Source of the DNA: Novosphingobium sp. G106
Lineage (GTDB): Bacteria; Pseudomonadota; Alphaproteobacteria; Sphingomonadales; Sphingomonadaceae
DNA: 64,000 nt
Assembly (NCBI RefSeq): GCF_019075875.1
Contig: NZ_JAHOOZ010000001.1
Coordinates: 124,001-188,000 of the forward strand
Reading direction: 5' to 3'
The notes below the pieces were generated by a model, which was given only the letters and a program-made list of their open reading frames with translations, was not told where the DNA came from and ran no database searches. The translations under genes and the position numbers were made by a program. Within the stretch, counting starts at the first letter, position 1, and every line of letters starts with the position of its first letter. Shown in pieces: positions 29,626 through 39,620 of this stretch.

Positions 29626-29762
29626 GAGATGGCGCCATCCGCCTGGAATCGTGCCTTCAGCGCACTGAGTGCCGGCAAGCCGATGGCGAGGAAAAACCCT
29701 GAAATCTGGCGACGATCATTAAGGCTCAAATTCGAGGAAGTGTCGCATTTTCTTGATTTCGC
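29626..29762 (-). repeat. Diverged inverted copy of 25688-25823
   Basis: On the minus strand this stretch begins GAAATCAAGAAA and ends GGCGCCATCTCATA, matching AAAATCAAGAAA ... AACGCCATCACATG at 25688-25825 along its full length with many substitutions. Both copies stand directly before a sulfotransferase start. Together with the fragment 29397-29625 they form an inverted repeat of roughly 360 bases around the sulfotransferase-MFS-AraC segment. Confidence 0.75.
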
Positions 29763-29838
29763 ACTGCGTCGGAATTTGCAATGGCTTGGTGCGGCCGAGA
29801 ACACTCGGCAGTATCAATTCACGTCGGGGGGTTGGAGC

Positions 29839-32268
29839 ATGGTTAGGTCGGTTAAGGTTGCATTGTTGGCTGGAGCGGCCTTGCAGGTTGTAAATCCGGC
29901 AACGGCGTTCGCGCAATCTGGCCCAGATGCCGCCGAAAGAGAGATTCTGGTCACAGCCCGTCGCGAGGCAGAGAATCTGCAGGATGTACCGGTGTCGGTG
30001 CAGGTCGTGTCCGGCGATGAAATCCAGAAGCTTTCGATCGCGACCGTAAATGAAATCGCCAAGCTCAGCCCTGGCCTAACACTGGCTGGAAATGCTTCCA
30101 ACGAAACCGTCATAGTTCGCGGAGTTCGCTGGACACCGGGTGCGGGCACGCCGGCAACTCCGATTTACCTTAACGAAATCTCTTTCGATCCCGCCAACGT
30201 GTTGCAGACTCTATTCGACGTTGGTCAGGTTGAAATCCTGCGTGGCCCGCAGGGAACGTCGCGCGGCGCGGCCTCCATCTCGGGCGCGATCACGTTTACT
30301 ACGCGTCGCCCCGATCTGGACGAATTCGGTGGTTACGCACAAGGTTCTTACGGATCGGGCGACCGCGTGAATCTGCAGGGGGCCATCAACATTCCGGTGG
30401 TCAAGGATGTCCTTGCGCTTCGCCTTGCGGCCAATTACGAGCGCAACGAATTTGACCGGGTGCGCAGCCTCAACAGCAATGTGGATCCGCGATTGAAGGG
30501 CACAACGCTAAGGCTGTCGGCTTTGTTCAAGCCGACCGACGCGCTCTCCGTCGATGTTATGTTCCAACGTAGCCGACAGACGGCACGTTATTTCAACCAG
30601 GTGGTTGGCACAGGCAGTCCGGGTTTCGCCGCGCTTGGCATTCGAGCGAATTACAATGGCCCGGCGCTCACGGTCGAGGACCGAAAGTCGGTTCAGGATG
30701 GCCCTGCCTACTATCCCAAGGACACGGACCTGCTAACCGTCAACGCAAGCTGGGACATCTTTGGTCAGCGGTTGAGCTACAACTTCGGCCGCCAGTTTGC
30801 CTATAATGCGGACCGCTACTGGAGCGAGACTGACGCTGCGAACGTCCTGCCGGGATTTTCGCCGCAACAGTCGGTTCGCAACTTGGGAATGCCCAAATTC
30901 AACATTCACGAAATTAGACTATCTTCGATCCGGAAACCCGATCGTTTCTTTGATTACGATATCGGCTACTACCGGAAGAGCTCTGGCGGGACGATCCAGA
31001 TTCGCGGCCAAGCCTTTCTACCGGGAGCGTTCGGAGCGCCTTTCGTATCTGCTCCTGGTGCGGTCACGAACCCAGTTTCTCGCTACACCATCGACACTGT
31101 AACGGACTTTGGGCTCGCCCAGACGTATGAGTCCATCTACGGCAATGTTCAGCTGCATATTGACGATAAGACCGAACTGAGCGCTGGCATTCGCCAGATC
31201 TGGGACAAAGTGCCCATAAGGCTGCAAACTTCGCTTTCCACCTCTTTCGTCACGTTCCCCCGTTTTCTGCCTGCGGCATCTGGCGGATGTCCTTCTCCAT
31301 TGCTGCCTAACAGCCCAGTCTACGGCGCCGGCTATTGCGACGCACAGGCCACGACTGCAGGCCCTCTGCCGGCCGATGCTCACAACGACAAGCATACAGC
31401 GACAATCTACAACGTTTCGCTGTCACGAAAGTTCTCGGATAATGTAATGGTATATGCGACCGTAGGCAGCTCGTTCCGGACAGGCCTGCCTTCCATCGGC
31501 GGACAGGGGCTACCCGCCAATCTCGTCACTGCCCTGCCAGAGAAAGCGACGTCCTATGAGCTTGGTGTCAAGACAACACCGACCAGGGCTGTTCGGTTCA
31601 ATGCCGCAATCTTCCAGATAGACTACAAGAACCAGCTGACCCAGTTCCAAGGCGTTGAATACCTCGACCGATTCACCGGTCAGAGTTCCCGAACCAGCTT
31701 GTCCTTCTACACCAATGTTGACTCCCGTATCAGGGGCATCGAAGCAGAACTGGTTTTCAGTCCAGTTGAAAATCTCAACCTTTCAGCGAATATTGCTTAT
31801 TCTAAGACGGAAGCCCTTGGTAGTCTGGTGCCCTGCAACGCAGCGACCCCGCTAACAACAGTCAATCCGATCAATTACTGCCCGTTAGCTAAAGGAGCGA
31901 AGATAAACTCGTCAGCTCCGTTCCAGGCAGTGTTCAACGGAGATTACACGCATTCGCTGGGTGCGGTAGACGGTTATTTCCGTTTCAACATTAATTATCA
32001 GGGGAGTAACCCTAACTTCAGCACGTCCACTGTGGCGGCGAAGGCATATACTCTGGTCGATCTGTTCGCGGGCGTGAATGGCAACGATGGAGCCTGGGAT
32101 GTGGGCTTTTATGCTAAGAACGTTTTCAACAAGCGTGTCTTGCTGACCAGCCTGCCGATTTCAAACCCCTATCCACTCTTCGCTGCGCCTCTCGGCTACG
32201 AAACGGTGTCGTCAAATCTTCCGCGTGAATTGGGAGTGACCGTTCGTTGGAGTTTCGGCTCCCGCTGA
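29839..32268 (+). CDS. TonB-dependent receptor
   Basis: An intact receptor of 809 residues. The ATG at 29839 is chosen because it opens a signal peptide (MVRSVKVALLAGAALQVVNP, ends TAFAQ) and is preceded by GGGGGTTGGAG; the open frame extends further upstream into the repeat. Plug: EILVTARREAENLQDVPVSV, then IYLNEISFDPANVLQTLFDV and RGPQGTSRGAASISGAI. Note that RGPQGT is followed by SRGA instead of the common LFGRNA. Barrel ends LGVTVRWSFGSR, with Phe near but not at the end. It is clearly paralogous to the TBDR at 42958-45390, which shares the GxTRGAxSISGAxT plug and the FGSR terminus. Confidence 0.92.
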   Translation: MVRSVKVALLAGAALQVVNPATAFAQSGPDAAEREILVTARREAENLQDVPVSVQVVSGDEIQKLSIATVNEIAKLSPGLTLAGNASNETVIVRGVRWTPGAGTPATPIYLNEISFDPANVLQTLFDVGQVEILRGPQGTSRGAASISGAITFTTRRPDLDEFGGYAQGSYGSGDRVNLQGAINIPVVKDVLALRLAANYERNEFDRVRSLNSNVDPRLKGTTLRLSALFKPTDALSVDVMFQRSRQTARYFNQVVGTGSPGFAALGIRANYNGPALTVEDRKSVQDGPAYYPKDTDLLTVNASWDIFGQRLSYNFGRQFAYNADRYWSETDAANVLPGFSPQQSVRNLGMPKFNIHEIRLSSIRKPDRFFDYDIGYYRKSSGGTIQIRGQAFLPGAFGAPFVSAPGAVTNPVSRYTIDTVTDFGLAQTYESIYGNVQLHIDDKTELSAGIRQIWDKVPIRLQTSLSTSFVTFPRFLPAASGGCPSPLLPNSPVYGAGYCDAQATTAGPLPADAHNDKHTATIYNVSLSRKFSDNVMVYATVGSSFRTGLPSIGGQGLPANLVTALPEKATSYELGVKTTPTRAVRFNAAIFQIDYKNQLTQFQGVEYLDRFTGQSSRTSLSFYTNVDSRIRGIEAELVFSPVENLNLSANIAYSKTEALGSLVPCNAATPLTTVNPINYCPLAKGAKINSSAPFQAVFNGDYTHSLGAVDGYFRFNINYQGSNPNFSTSTVAAKAYTLVDLFAGVNGNDGAWDVGFYAKNVFNKRVLLTSLPISNPYPLFAAPLGYETVSSNLPRELGVTVRWSFGSR

Positions 32269-32662
32269 CGTCGAGCGGCGACTATCCTCCCTACGCGATC
32301 CAACTGGCTGATTAATCCTACCGCGCAGGTCAGCGTTGAAATCGACATCAGTTCGATCGAGGCGGATGGTTCCGGACGGGCCGAGTCCTTGGCCGGTCTG
32401 GGCGGGCCAAGGGAGACGTCAGGTTGCATCCTTGCCGCCGCACGTCGCTTTTGCCGAGCATCGGGCGTCCGTGCCTGAGCGGGGCGCGTCAGCAAATACG
32501 GACGCCAATCACGAAAACTAGCCACAACCGTCTGTGGTCCGCATCTCCCCCTATGGCGTCTTCAATCGGATGCAGCCAGTCCGTGCACACCGCATGTGCG
32601 CGCATCTTTTGCGTCACGGCAACTTGCCCGCAGGCACGATCATAAAACAGGGAGACGTTTGA
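32269..32662. other. Intergenic region between two TBDR genes
   Basis: About 400 bases with only short, unconvincing frames. It should contain the promoter of the next TBDR. No hairpin or operator was recognised. Confidence 0.5.
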
Positions 32663-35191
32663 GTGGGAACTGGGGAACGAGGATCGATCAATTCATGTGA
32701 TTGCCTAAAGTCAGTTGCCTCGCTGCGGAGGACTAATACGGTTTTGGTTGGCGGCGTATCGGCGACGGCCTTGTTCCTTTCCATGCTGGGCTCGGCGATC
32801 GCGGCAGAGCCGGCGAGCGAGGCGACCTCCACGGGCGTCGAAGAAATCATCGTCACCGCGCAGAAGCGCGAGGAGCGACTGCAGGACGTGCCGATCGCGG
32901 TCACAGCGATCGGGCAGAACACGCTCCAGGTGAACCGTGTCGCCAGCGTGACGGATCTCAATGGCCTCGCCCCAGGCCTCGCTGTGCGGGCCAATGCAGG
33001 TGGACTCAGTGCGCCCGCATACACACTGCGCGGAGCGTTCGCCACCGCAGCAGTGGCAGCACAGGACCGCCAAATCTCAAGTTATATCGACGGAGTCTAC
33101 GTCGGCGGCACCCGCGGCGCCGTTTTCGATCTGCCGGACCTGGAGCGGATCGAGGTTCTGCGGGGCCCGCAGGGCACTCTATTCGGGCGTAATGCCACGG
33201 CAGGCGCGGTCAACGTTGTCACGCGGGACCCTAGCGGCAACCTGCACTTCCGTCAGGAAGTGACCGTCGGAAACCTATCGCAACTGCGCACCCGCACGAC
33301 TATCGAATCGCCTCAAATGGGGATCCTCAGCGCCTACGTCACCTTCGTGCATGACGAGCGCCGGGGTGACGTACGCAACTTGGGCGCGGGAACGGTGTTC
33401 GACCGAACCAGCCCTGTTCAGAACATCGTTGGGCGCACCACCTCGCCAAAATGGCTTGGAGGCAAAAACGCCAACAATGTGTTTGCCGCAGTCAAGCTGA
33501 CGCCGAGCGACAGCTTCGCACTGACCTATAAATTCGACTACTCGCACAACCACTTCACTCCTGAAGCGCGTGCGACTCTCGTCATAAATCCGACCGATTT
33601 CGTCGGCGGTGTACTGAACGCGGTCGTTGCTGCCCAGCCGGCCGGTGGCGGCGCGTTCGGTCCCGTTCCGCTGTTTCCCGATTTCAAACGACCTAGCGCT
33701 GTCAACAACGCCTGGACCATGCCTGGCTTTGTAAAGTCCTCGGGTCACAACGTAACGATGACGTGGCAAGCGACGGACAGTTTGTCGTTCAAAAATGTCA
33801 CCGCCTACCGCCAGGCCGAGGCCATGGGTATTTCTTCGATCATGGGGCTGGACGGGCTCGAATATACGCCGGCAGCAAAGGCGTTCTTCACGGCACCCCG
33901 AGCGTTTCTCGGCGGCGCTTCCTACGCTCAGGCTCTCGGCGCGAATGGGGGGCTGCCAGCCGGAAGCTATTTTGCCGGCTACGAAGGCCAGAGCTACGGT
34001 AAATATTGGCAGGTGAGCGACGAACTGCAGGCCAATTACCAGTCCGAATTGCTAACGCTTACGCTGGGCGCTATCTGGTTCCATTCGCACGAGCTGTCGA
34101 GCGGCGTACCCGGATTCGCCCCCAACGTGGCCTTCACGCCGACGCCTTCGCTGCTCGCGCCGGGCAATGTGCAGCAGACCGTGCAAAATACCACGTCGAT
34201 CGCGGCCTACAGCCAGGCCGAAGTCCACGTGAACAAGAAGCTTGACATCGTGCTCGGCGCCCGCCTCACCAGCGACAGGAAATACAACTATTTCACGTTT
34301 GGGGGGGCGTACAACGCTACCCAAAATATGATTTCCGGCGCCACTTTGACGCAGAACACATACAAAAAGACCAAGCCCAGCTTCAACGTTGGGGTAAACT
34401 ATAAGGTAACTGACGACGTCCTTGCTTACGCCAAGTTCTCTACTGCCTTTCTATCTGGTGGTAGCTCTGGACCACTCAATTTCGAGCCCGAAACCGTCGC
34501 ATCTTGGGAGGCGGGTCTGAAGTCGCAATGGCTTGATCATCGCCTCCTTTTCAATGCCGCGCTTTTCCTTGCAAATTACAAGCATTCGCAGTCCGCACAA
34601 AGCGGCACCAATGTGATCCTCAACGGTCAGAGACTTTCCCAGTACGGTGTGGTCGTAGTCGATAATGGGTCCATCAGAGCGAAAGGGGTGGAGCTCGAAC
34701 TGTCGGCATCGCCGGTGATAGGCCTGAACCTCGGAGCTTCGTTCAGCTATACCGACACGACTTGGTTGAGTCCCAGCCCGCTGCTCACATCCAATGGGGC
34801 ACATCCGGCCAAGCCCAATGGCCTCCCAGACTTCATGGGCGGCGTGAACGCCCAGTACGTCACCCCTGCGTTGTTCAGCGAGGCGACCCTTCTCTTCCGC
34901 ATCGACGGCATTTATCAGGGTAAGTATCGCAATTCGGCTCTCAGCGACTTTGCGATCACCAACCCTGTTTTAGCGCCTTACACCTCCACGCCTGCGCGGT
35001 GGATCTGGAACGGTCGAGTGGCTCTGCGTGATGTGCCCATCGGCCCGCTCAAGGGTGAAATCGGGATTTGGGGACGTAATCTTTCCAACAATCGAGACCC
35101 GATTTACACGCTCATATTCGGCACGATCCAGGCCAACGCCAGCTACCAACAGGCGCGGACATTTGGCGCTGATTTCATGGTCAAATTTTAG
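32663..35191 (+). CDS. TonB-dependent receptor
   Basis: An intact receptor of 842 residues. It uses a GTG start at 32663 with GGGAGA about ten bases upstream. Signal peptide ends SAIAAEP, followed by VEEIIVTAQKREERLQDV, the plug YIDGVYVGGTRGAVF and RGPQGTLFGRNATAGAV. Barrel ends ARTFGADFMVKF with terminal Phe. It is a paralogue of the frameshifted TBDR at 8491-10945: plug, DPSG segment and C-terminus align throughout. A run of seven G near 34303 is in frame here, so long runs in this sequence are not always wrong. It lies 86 bases upstream of the lipocalin-like gene and probably heads that operon. Confidence 0.92.
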   Translation: MGTGERGSINSCDCLKSVASLRRTNTVLVGGVSATALFLSMLGSAIAAEPASEATSTGVEEIIVTAQKREERLQDVPIAVTAIGQNTLQVNRVASVTDLNGLAPGLAVRANAGGLSAPAYTLRGAFATAAVAAQDRQISSYIDGVYVGGTRGAVFDLPDLERIEVLRGPQGTLFGRNATAGAVNVVTRDPSGNLHFRQEVTVGNLSQLRTRTTIESPQMGILSAYVTFVHDERRGDVRNLGAGTVFDRTSPVQNIVGRTTSPKWLGGKNANNVFAAVKLTPSDSFALTYKFDYSHNHFTPEARATLVINPTDFVGGVLNAVVAAQPAGGGAFGPVPLFPDFKRPSAVNNAWTMPGFVKSSGHNVTMTWQATDSLSFKNVTAYRQAEAMGISSIMGLDGLEYTPAAKAFFTAPRAFLGGASYAQALGANGGLPAGSYFAGYEGQSYGKYWQVSDELQANYQSELLTLTLGAIWFHSHELSSGVPGFAPNVAFTPTPSLLAPGNVQQTVQNTTSIAAYSQAEVHVNKKLDIVLGARLTSDRKYNYFTFGGAYNATQNMISGATLTQNTYKKTKPSFNVGVNYKVTDDVLAYAKFSTAFLSGGSSGPLNFEPETVASWEAGLKSQWLDHRLLFNAALFLANYKHSQSAQSGTNVILNGQRLSQYGVVVVDNGSIRAKGVELELSASPVIGLNLGASFSYTDTTWLSPSPLLTSNGAHPAKPNGLPDFMGGVNAQYVTPALFSEATLLFRIDGIYQGKYRNSALSDFAITNPVLAPYTSTPARWIWNGRVALRDVPIGPLKGEIGIWGRNLSNNRDPIYTLIFGTIQANASYQQARTFGADFMVKF

Positions 35192-35277
35192 ACTTAGGCC
35201 GGCTGCGTTGCTTCAATCACGGGTACCGGATCGCAACCGTCAGTTCTTTTGATCTGAATATGAAAAGAGGAAATTCA

Positions 35278-36321
35278 ATGACTATTGATCTCACCGGCGG
35301 TCTTCCCAGGGAATGGGACCATGTGTTTTCCGAAGTTCCGGAAACACCGGAGATGCGCGAGGCGGTCAATATTTGGGTTTGGGACGATAGCGGTGAAATT
35401 GGTTTTCCGCGGTTTGCCGTCGAAGCGGTTGCACCGGAATGGGATGAACATGAGTTATATCTAAGCGTGGCGTTTCCGAATGGACGATTGCTTCGGAACT
35501 GGAGCAAAGGACCTTCTCATCCCGTGATCGGGCCCTCTGGTGAGCCCTCCGTTTTTGGCGCCGGTCCGCTTGAATTCCAGTGCATCGAACCTTTCGCCAA
35601 ATTTCGGACCGTGTTCGATGGTGACGCCGCCGACGCGACCTTCAGTGAAATGGTTCGGCCCGGCTTCCAGGCGGACAAGCGCGCGCCGATTAAGTTCGAG
35701 ATCGACTACGAACCGATTGTTCCTCCCTTCATCCAGGGCACCTTGTCCGAGGAGGCGAAGGCCATGATGGCATCGGGCACAGAAGCGGATTTCATGGGCG
35801 GCGACCGTCTTGAACAGCTTTGCAGGGCTCGCGGCCGCGTGACTGTAGACGGGGTTGAACGAGAGTTCACCGGCGGTGCACTGCGTATCCGGCGCAGAGG
35901 AGTACGCAAGATATCCGGCTTTTGGGGCCATTGCTGGCAATCCGCGGTTTTCCCCAGTGGTAAGGCATTCGGCTATATCGCCTATCCGCCGCGAAAGGAC
36001 GGCTCACCATCATACAATGAGGGTTTTGTCTTCCTTGGTGATGGCGAACTCCTTCCCGCTCGTGTCGTTAAAGCGCCCTGGCTCACGCATTTTCAGTATT
36101 CGGGCGAAGATGTGAGTGCGGTAATCGAGACGCCTCAAGGCGAAATAATAATCACGGCCGAGTCTACAATGGGCATGCCGTCAATCTCGCGGGGCGACGG
36201 TTCGTCTCCCGCCTATCCGCATCTCTTCCAATCAATCGCTCGCTACCGGTGGGATGGAGAGGAGACCTTCGGAATGATGGAGCGCTCCAGCCTTCCAGAG
36301 CGTGTCACTCTCCCGGCTTGA
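35278..36321 (+). CDS. Lipocalin-like (DUF7064/AttH-CrtC-like) protein
   Basis: A protein of 347 residues, starting MTIDLTGGLPREWDH; the ATG at 35278 has AGAGG eight bases upstream, better than the in-frame ATG at 35260. It is rich in beta strands with conserved-looking FWGHCWQSAVF, FGYIAYPPRKDG and YNEGFVFLGDGE segments. These recall the paired lipocalin-like domains of AttH/CrtC-type proteins and the DUF7064 family found in sphingomonads and mycobacteria. That assignment is tentative. No signal peptide, so it is probably cytoplasmic. It is 19 bases upstream of the LLM oxidoreductase and likely acts with it. Confidence 0.6.
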   Translation: MTIDLTGGLPREWDHVFSEVPETPEMREAVNIWVWDDSGEIGFPRFAVEAVAPEWDEHELYLSVAFPNGRLLRNWSKGPSHPVIGPSGEPSVFGAGPLEFQCIEPFAKFRTVFDGDAADATFSEMVRPGFQADKRAPIKFEIDYEPIVPPFIQGTLSEEAKAMMASGTEADFMGGDRLEQLCRARGRVTVDGVEREFTGGALRIRRRGVRKISGFWGHCWQSAVFPSGKAFGYIAYPPRKDGSPSYNEGFVFLGDGELLPARVVKAPWLTHFQYSGEDVSAVIETPQGEIIITAESTMGMPSISRGDGSSPAYPHLFQSIARYRWDGEETFGMMERSSLPERVTLPA

Positions 36322-36340
36322 TGTTTGAATAGGATTCCTC

Positions 36341-37258
36341 GTGACTTTCATCGCTAATGTTGGCCTTCCATTCGATCAACTCGACGCCGAAGGTGAGTTC
36401 GTTTCCATGGCTGCTATCCGTGAGATATCACGGGTGGCGGAGGAAGCCGGGTTTTGCGGGGGTTCGGTTACCGATCATCCGGCCCCTTCGAACAATTGGC
36501 TCGAGAATGGCGGTCATCATGCGCAGGATCCCTTTGCGCTGCTCGGTATGGTGGCTGCGGCGACGGACAAATTGAGACTTCAGACTGGGATTTTGGTTCT
36601 TCCTTACCGGAACCCCTTTATCACCGCGCGCGCCGTTGCCACCCTCGATGTATTCTCGGGCGGGCGGGTGACGCTAGGCGTTGGTGCGGGCTACATGAAG
36701 AAGGAATATGCTGCGCTTGGCGTCGACTTTGAGACGCGAAACGATCTGATGGACGAGTTCATCCTGGCAATGAAGGCTGCCTGGACCGGCGATGAATTCA
36801 GCTTTGTCGGTAGCGACTACAGCGCTAACGGCATCCGTATAAATCCCCCGCCAGCGCAGCGGCCGCACCCACCCTTGTTGATCGGCGGCAATGCCAAGCG
36901 CGCCATTCGCCGCGCAGTGGATCTCGGCGACGCTTGGTATCCCTTCCTGTCGCCGGAGATGGTCACCAATACGGCTCGTACGGTAAATCTCAGCGACGAG
37001 GCGGATTTGCGTCGCAGTCTCGACTATTTCCATGACTATGCTGCTAAGTCTGACCGACCGACGCCCCCCATCGTCGTATGCTCGGGCCTGTTCAGCGTCC
37101 AGCCGGGCTGGAGCGCCCAAGAGGCGCTCGATAGGATTGGGAAGTATCGCGAGCTTGGATTTTCTGGAGGTGATGTAGGTATCGTTGCGGCAAAGCGATC
37201 TGAATGGTGTGATCAAGCTAGAAAATTTGGCGAAGAGGTTTTGGCGAAGCTGGGCTAG
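36341..37258 (+). CDS. LLM-class flavin-dependent oxidoreductase
   Basis: A 305-residue luciferase-like TIM barrel using FMN or F420. Start GTG at 36341, MTFIANVGLPFDQLDAEG. Seen: SVTDHPAPSNNW near the N-terminus, TGILVLPYRNPF, the strongly typical GRVTLGVGAGYMKKEYAALG at about residues 107-126, and PHPPLLIGGNAKRAIRRAV. This is the pattern of the F420-dependent TIGR03619-type subgroup. Reactions include monooxygenation of ketones or hydride transfer. It closes the TBDR-DUF7064-LLM run on the plus strand. Confidence 0.88.
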   Translation: MTFIANVGLPFDQLDAEGEFVSMAAIREISRVAEEAGFCGGSVTDHPAPSNNWLENGGHHAQDPFALLGMVAAATDKLRLQTGILVLPYRNPFITARAVATLDVFSGGRVTLGVGAGYMKKEYAALGVDFETRNDLMDEFILAMKAAWTGDEFSFVGSDYSANGIRINPPPAQRPHPPLLIGGNAKRAIRRAVDLGDAWYPFLSPEMVTNTARTVNLSDEADLRRSLDYFHDYAAKSDRPTPPIVVCSGLFSVQPGWSAQEALDRIGKYRELGFSGGDVGIVAAKRSEWCDQARKFGEEVLAKLG

Positions 37259-37525
37259 ATAACGGCACCGAGACCTCAGTATGTCAATCTGCGGGCACCA
37301 TCGCCGTCGTGTGCCACAGACGTTGCTGGACATCAGGACAGGATCTCTCAGATCGCGAACAATAGGTTTTTCGCTTATACCGGCGGAGCTAGGCGTATCA
37401 AATCGCGGACGCGTCCGTGCGGATAGCCGACAAGTCCGGATCGAGAGCTGTCTCGAAATAGTATCGCGGACACCTAAATACAAATCGAGTCGGGCAATCC
37501 GCGGGAATAAGTCCGCGCATCTGGC

Positions 37526-39166
37526 TCATGCCTTTTCCAGAACACTGGCGCTCCCGGTGAACGCACTTTCGCTCAGAATAAATTCTGCGGCCCGCAAGCC
37601 GATCATCATCGCCGGGCCGTTGGTATTCCCCGAAACAAGCGTAGGCATAATAGAGGTGTCGGCAACGCGCAGTCCGGAAACGCCGCGCACGCGTAGCTGC
37701 GGGTCCACCACGGCGAGCTCGTCCGAACCCATGCGTGCCGTTCCTGCCGAATGAAAACACGATCCGCCCAGGCTCATCGCGTTAGCGAGAATATCGTCAT
37801 CGCTTTCGAGAGAACGGGAAGGCAAGCATTCCTCTACCACCCAAGCCTTGAGTGCGGGCTGCTGCCCGAGGCGCCGGTTCCAGCGAAACGCCGCGACAAA
37901 GCGCTGACGATCGATCTCTGCGGACAGGTGATTGGCGTTGATATAGGGCGAGGTGCCGTCAGCCTTGGTGAGCCGAACTTCTCCCTGGCTTTCCGGACGG
38001 GTAAAGTACGTGACAAACGTAATGCCGGGAAAAGGGTCGAGCGCGATGTCTCCCTCTTTGCCGGAGCTGCTGGCAGAAACCGTCATCAGGCCAAACTGCA
38101 AGTCGGCATGGGGAAGGGCAGGGTCGGACTTGGCGAAGCCGCCGACCTCGTGCGCGGAGTGAGTCATCGGCCCTTTGCGCCCGGCCAAATATCGGAACAT
38201 CGAAAGGCCCGCTCGCCAGCCGCCCAGGTCACGGTTCTGGCTGCGGCCACGCACCTGCAAACGCAAGTCGGCATGGCGATGCTCGCGCAAATTGCGGCCT
38301 ACCTCGGGCGCATCGACGACAACCGGAATATCGAGGGACTGCAGAAGCGAAGCCGGGCCGATGCCCGATCTCTGCAGCAGCAGCGGGGTCTCGATCGCGC
38401 CCGCAGAGACGATGACTTCGCGCATCGCGGCTACGCTGCGTTCGCCCGACTTGCTTCTGATCCGGATACCGTGGGCGCGCTGGCCATCGAATTCGACACG
38501 CAGCACATCGGTTTCCGTGGCAACGTGAAGATTAGGCCGACCCCGTGCGCCTTCCAGGAAAGCCCGCGCCGAACTGTAGCGCTGACCCTGCCACCGTGTG
38601 GAGGGCTGATAGCCTATGCCACCTTCGCGCACCGCCTCGGTGCCATTGACATCCGCCACGCGGCTGATTCCCATTTCCTGCGCGGCATCGAGGATGGCGT
38701 CGCACAGCGGATCGCCAGCCGGATGCGTGGTGATACGTTGGGGGCCGCCTGCGCCGCGATCGGGGCCAGGCCCGAGATCATGGTCTTCCAGAGCCACGAA
38801 TACTGGTGCGACATCGCGCCAGTTCCACCCATGGCAGCCCATCGCTGCCCAGCTATCATAGTCTAGCGGCGCTCCGCGCATGTAGATCATGCCGTTGACT
38901 GAACTCGAGCCACCCAGGGTGCGCCCACGGTACCAGCGTTCGGTAGGTCGATTGTCGCCGGTCTCGACCTGATAGTCCCAGATGTATTTGCTGCCGGGAT
39001 TAAGCAGGAGGCCGAGCCCGCGCGGCATGTGAACGAAGAGGCTTTTGTCGGGCGGACCGCTCTCAACCAGCAGCACTGTGCGCGCCGGATCCGCCGAGAG
39101 CCTCTCTGCAAGCGGGCATCCGGCCGAACCGGCGCCCACGATGATGTAGTCGTACTGATCTCTCAT
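37526..39166 (-). CDS. GMC oxidoreductase (choline/alcohol dehydrogenase-like)
   Basis: A FAD flavoprotein of about 546 residues that oxidises primary or secondary alcohols. The ATG at 39166 is preferred over 39220 because the FAD motif YIIVGAGSAGCPLAERL follows at once. Further GMC signatures: GRTLGGSSSVNGMIYMRG (GMC signature 1), GAIETPLLLQRSGIGP (signature 2), and the C-terminal CFHSAGTARMG plus NTNGPAMMIGLRAAE, containing the catalytic His and Asn. All active-site residues are present. The ferredoxin gene lies 82 bases upstream on the same strand. Confidence 0.92.
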   Translation of the reverse strand: MRDQYDYIIVGAGSAGCPLAERLSADPARTVLLVESGPPDKSLFVHMPRGLGLLLNPGSKYIWDYQVETGDNRPTERWYRGRTLGGSSSVNGMIYMRGAPLDYDSWAAMGCHGWNWRDVAPVFVALEDHDLGPGPDRGAGGPQRITTHPAGDPLCDAILDAAQEMGISRVADVNGTEAVREGGIGYQPSTRWQGQRYSSARAFLEGARGRPNLHVATETDVLRVEFDGQRAHGIRIRSKSGERSVAAMREVIVSAGAIETPLLLQRSGIGPASLLQSLDIPVVVDAPEVGRNLREHRHADLRLQVRGRSQNRDLGGWRAGLSMFRYLAGRKGPMTHSAHEVGGFAKSDPALPHADLQFGLMTVSASSSGKEGDIALDPFPGITFVTYFTRPESQGEVRLTKADGTSPYINANHLSAEIDRQRFVAAFRWNRRLGQQPALKAWVVEECLPSRSLESDDDILANAMSLGGSCFHSAGTARMGSDELAVVDPQLRVRGVSGLRVADTSIMPTLVSGNTNGPAMMIGLRAAEFILSESAFTGSASVLEKA

Positions 39167-39248
39167 GACAGTGTTTTCTGCGGCAGGAATCGTGCAAGTG
39201 CCGCGCTCGAAGGCGACCAACCGCCGAGCCGCTCACACTCAGGCTGCA

Positions 39249-39461
39249 TCAAATTTCTTCTTCGACGATTTTGATAATGCGTTCCGGGCACGCTCTGGCG
39301 CCTCTTCGCGCGAGTAACTCGTCCTCCGATCTCACAGTGAAGCCTTCGATCGCGACGTAGCCTTCGTCGTCGAGCGGAAACAGGGTGCCAGCGACAGCAT
39401 GGCAGCGGGCATTGCCGACGCATTGCGCCTTCTCGATCCGGACTTTCAGCTTCCCCACCAC
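39249..39461 (-). CDS. [3Fe-4S] ferredoxin
   Basis: A 70-residue ferredoxin. Cys14, Cys20 and Cys58 (QCVGNARC and RACPE) follow the C-x5-C...C-P pattern of P450-linked [3Fe-4S] ferredoxins, with the second cysteine of a 4Fe site missing. It would carry electrons to a cytochrome P450; two P450 genes lie at 45.7-48.5 kb. It is co-oriented with the GMC gene. No reductase gene is in the window. Confidence 0.9.
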   Translation of the reverse strand: MVGKLKVRIEKAQCVGNARCHAVAGTLFPLDDEGYVAIEGFTVRSEDELLARRGARACPERIIKIVEEEI

Positions 39462-39620
39462 GACTCTCCAGAATTGGCCAGATTTTCGCCGCCCTGAAGA
39501 CTGCGCGAAGCGATATGCTCACGCCCTAATAGCACATAACGGAATGCTCGTACAAGGATTGCACTTCGTGGCACGCATTATCCGCGTTGCAGCCGAAATA
39601 CCAGTATATACCGACTCAAA

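Noticed and set aside
29629..29838. N-terminal extension of the TBDR at 29839
   Set aside because: The extension is translated from the inverted repeat; the signal peptide begins at 29839.
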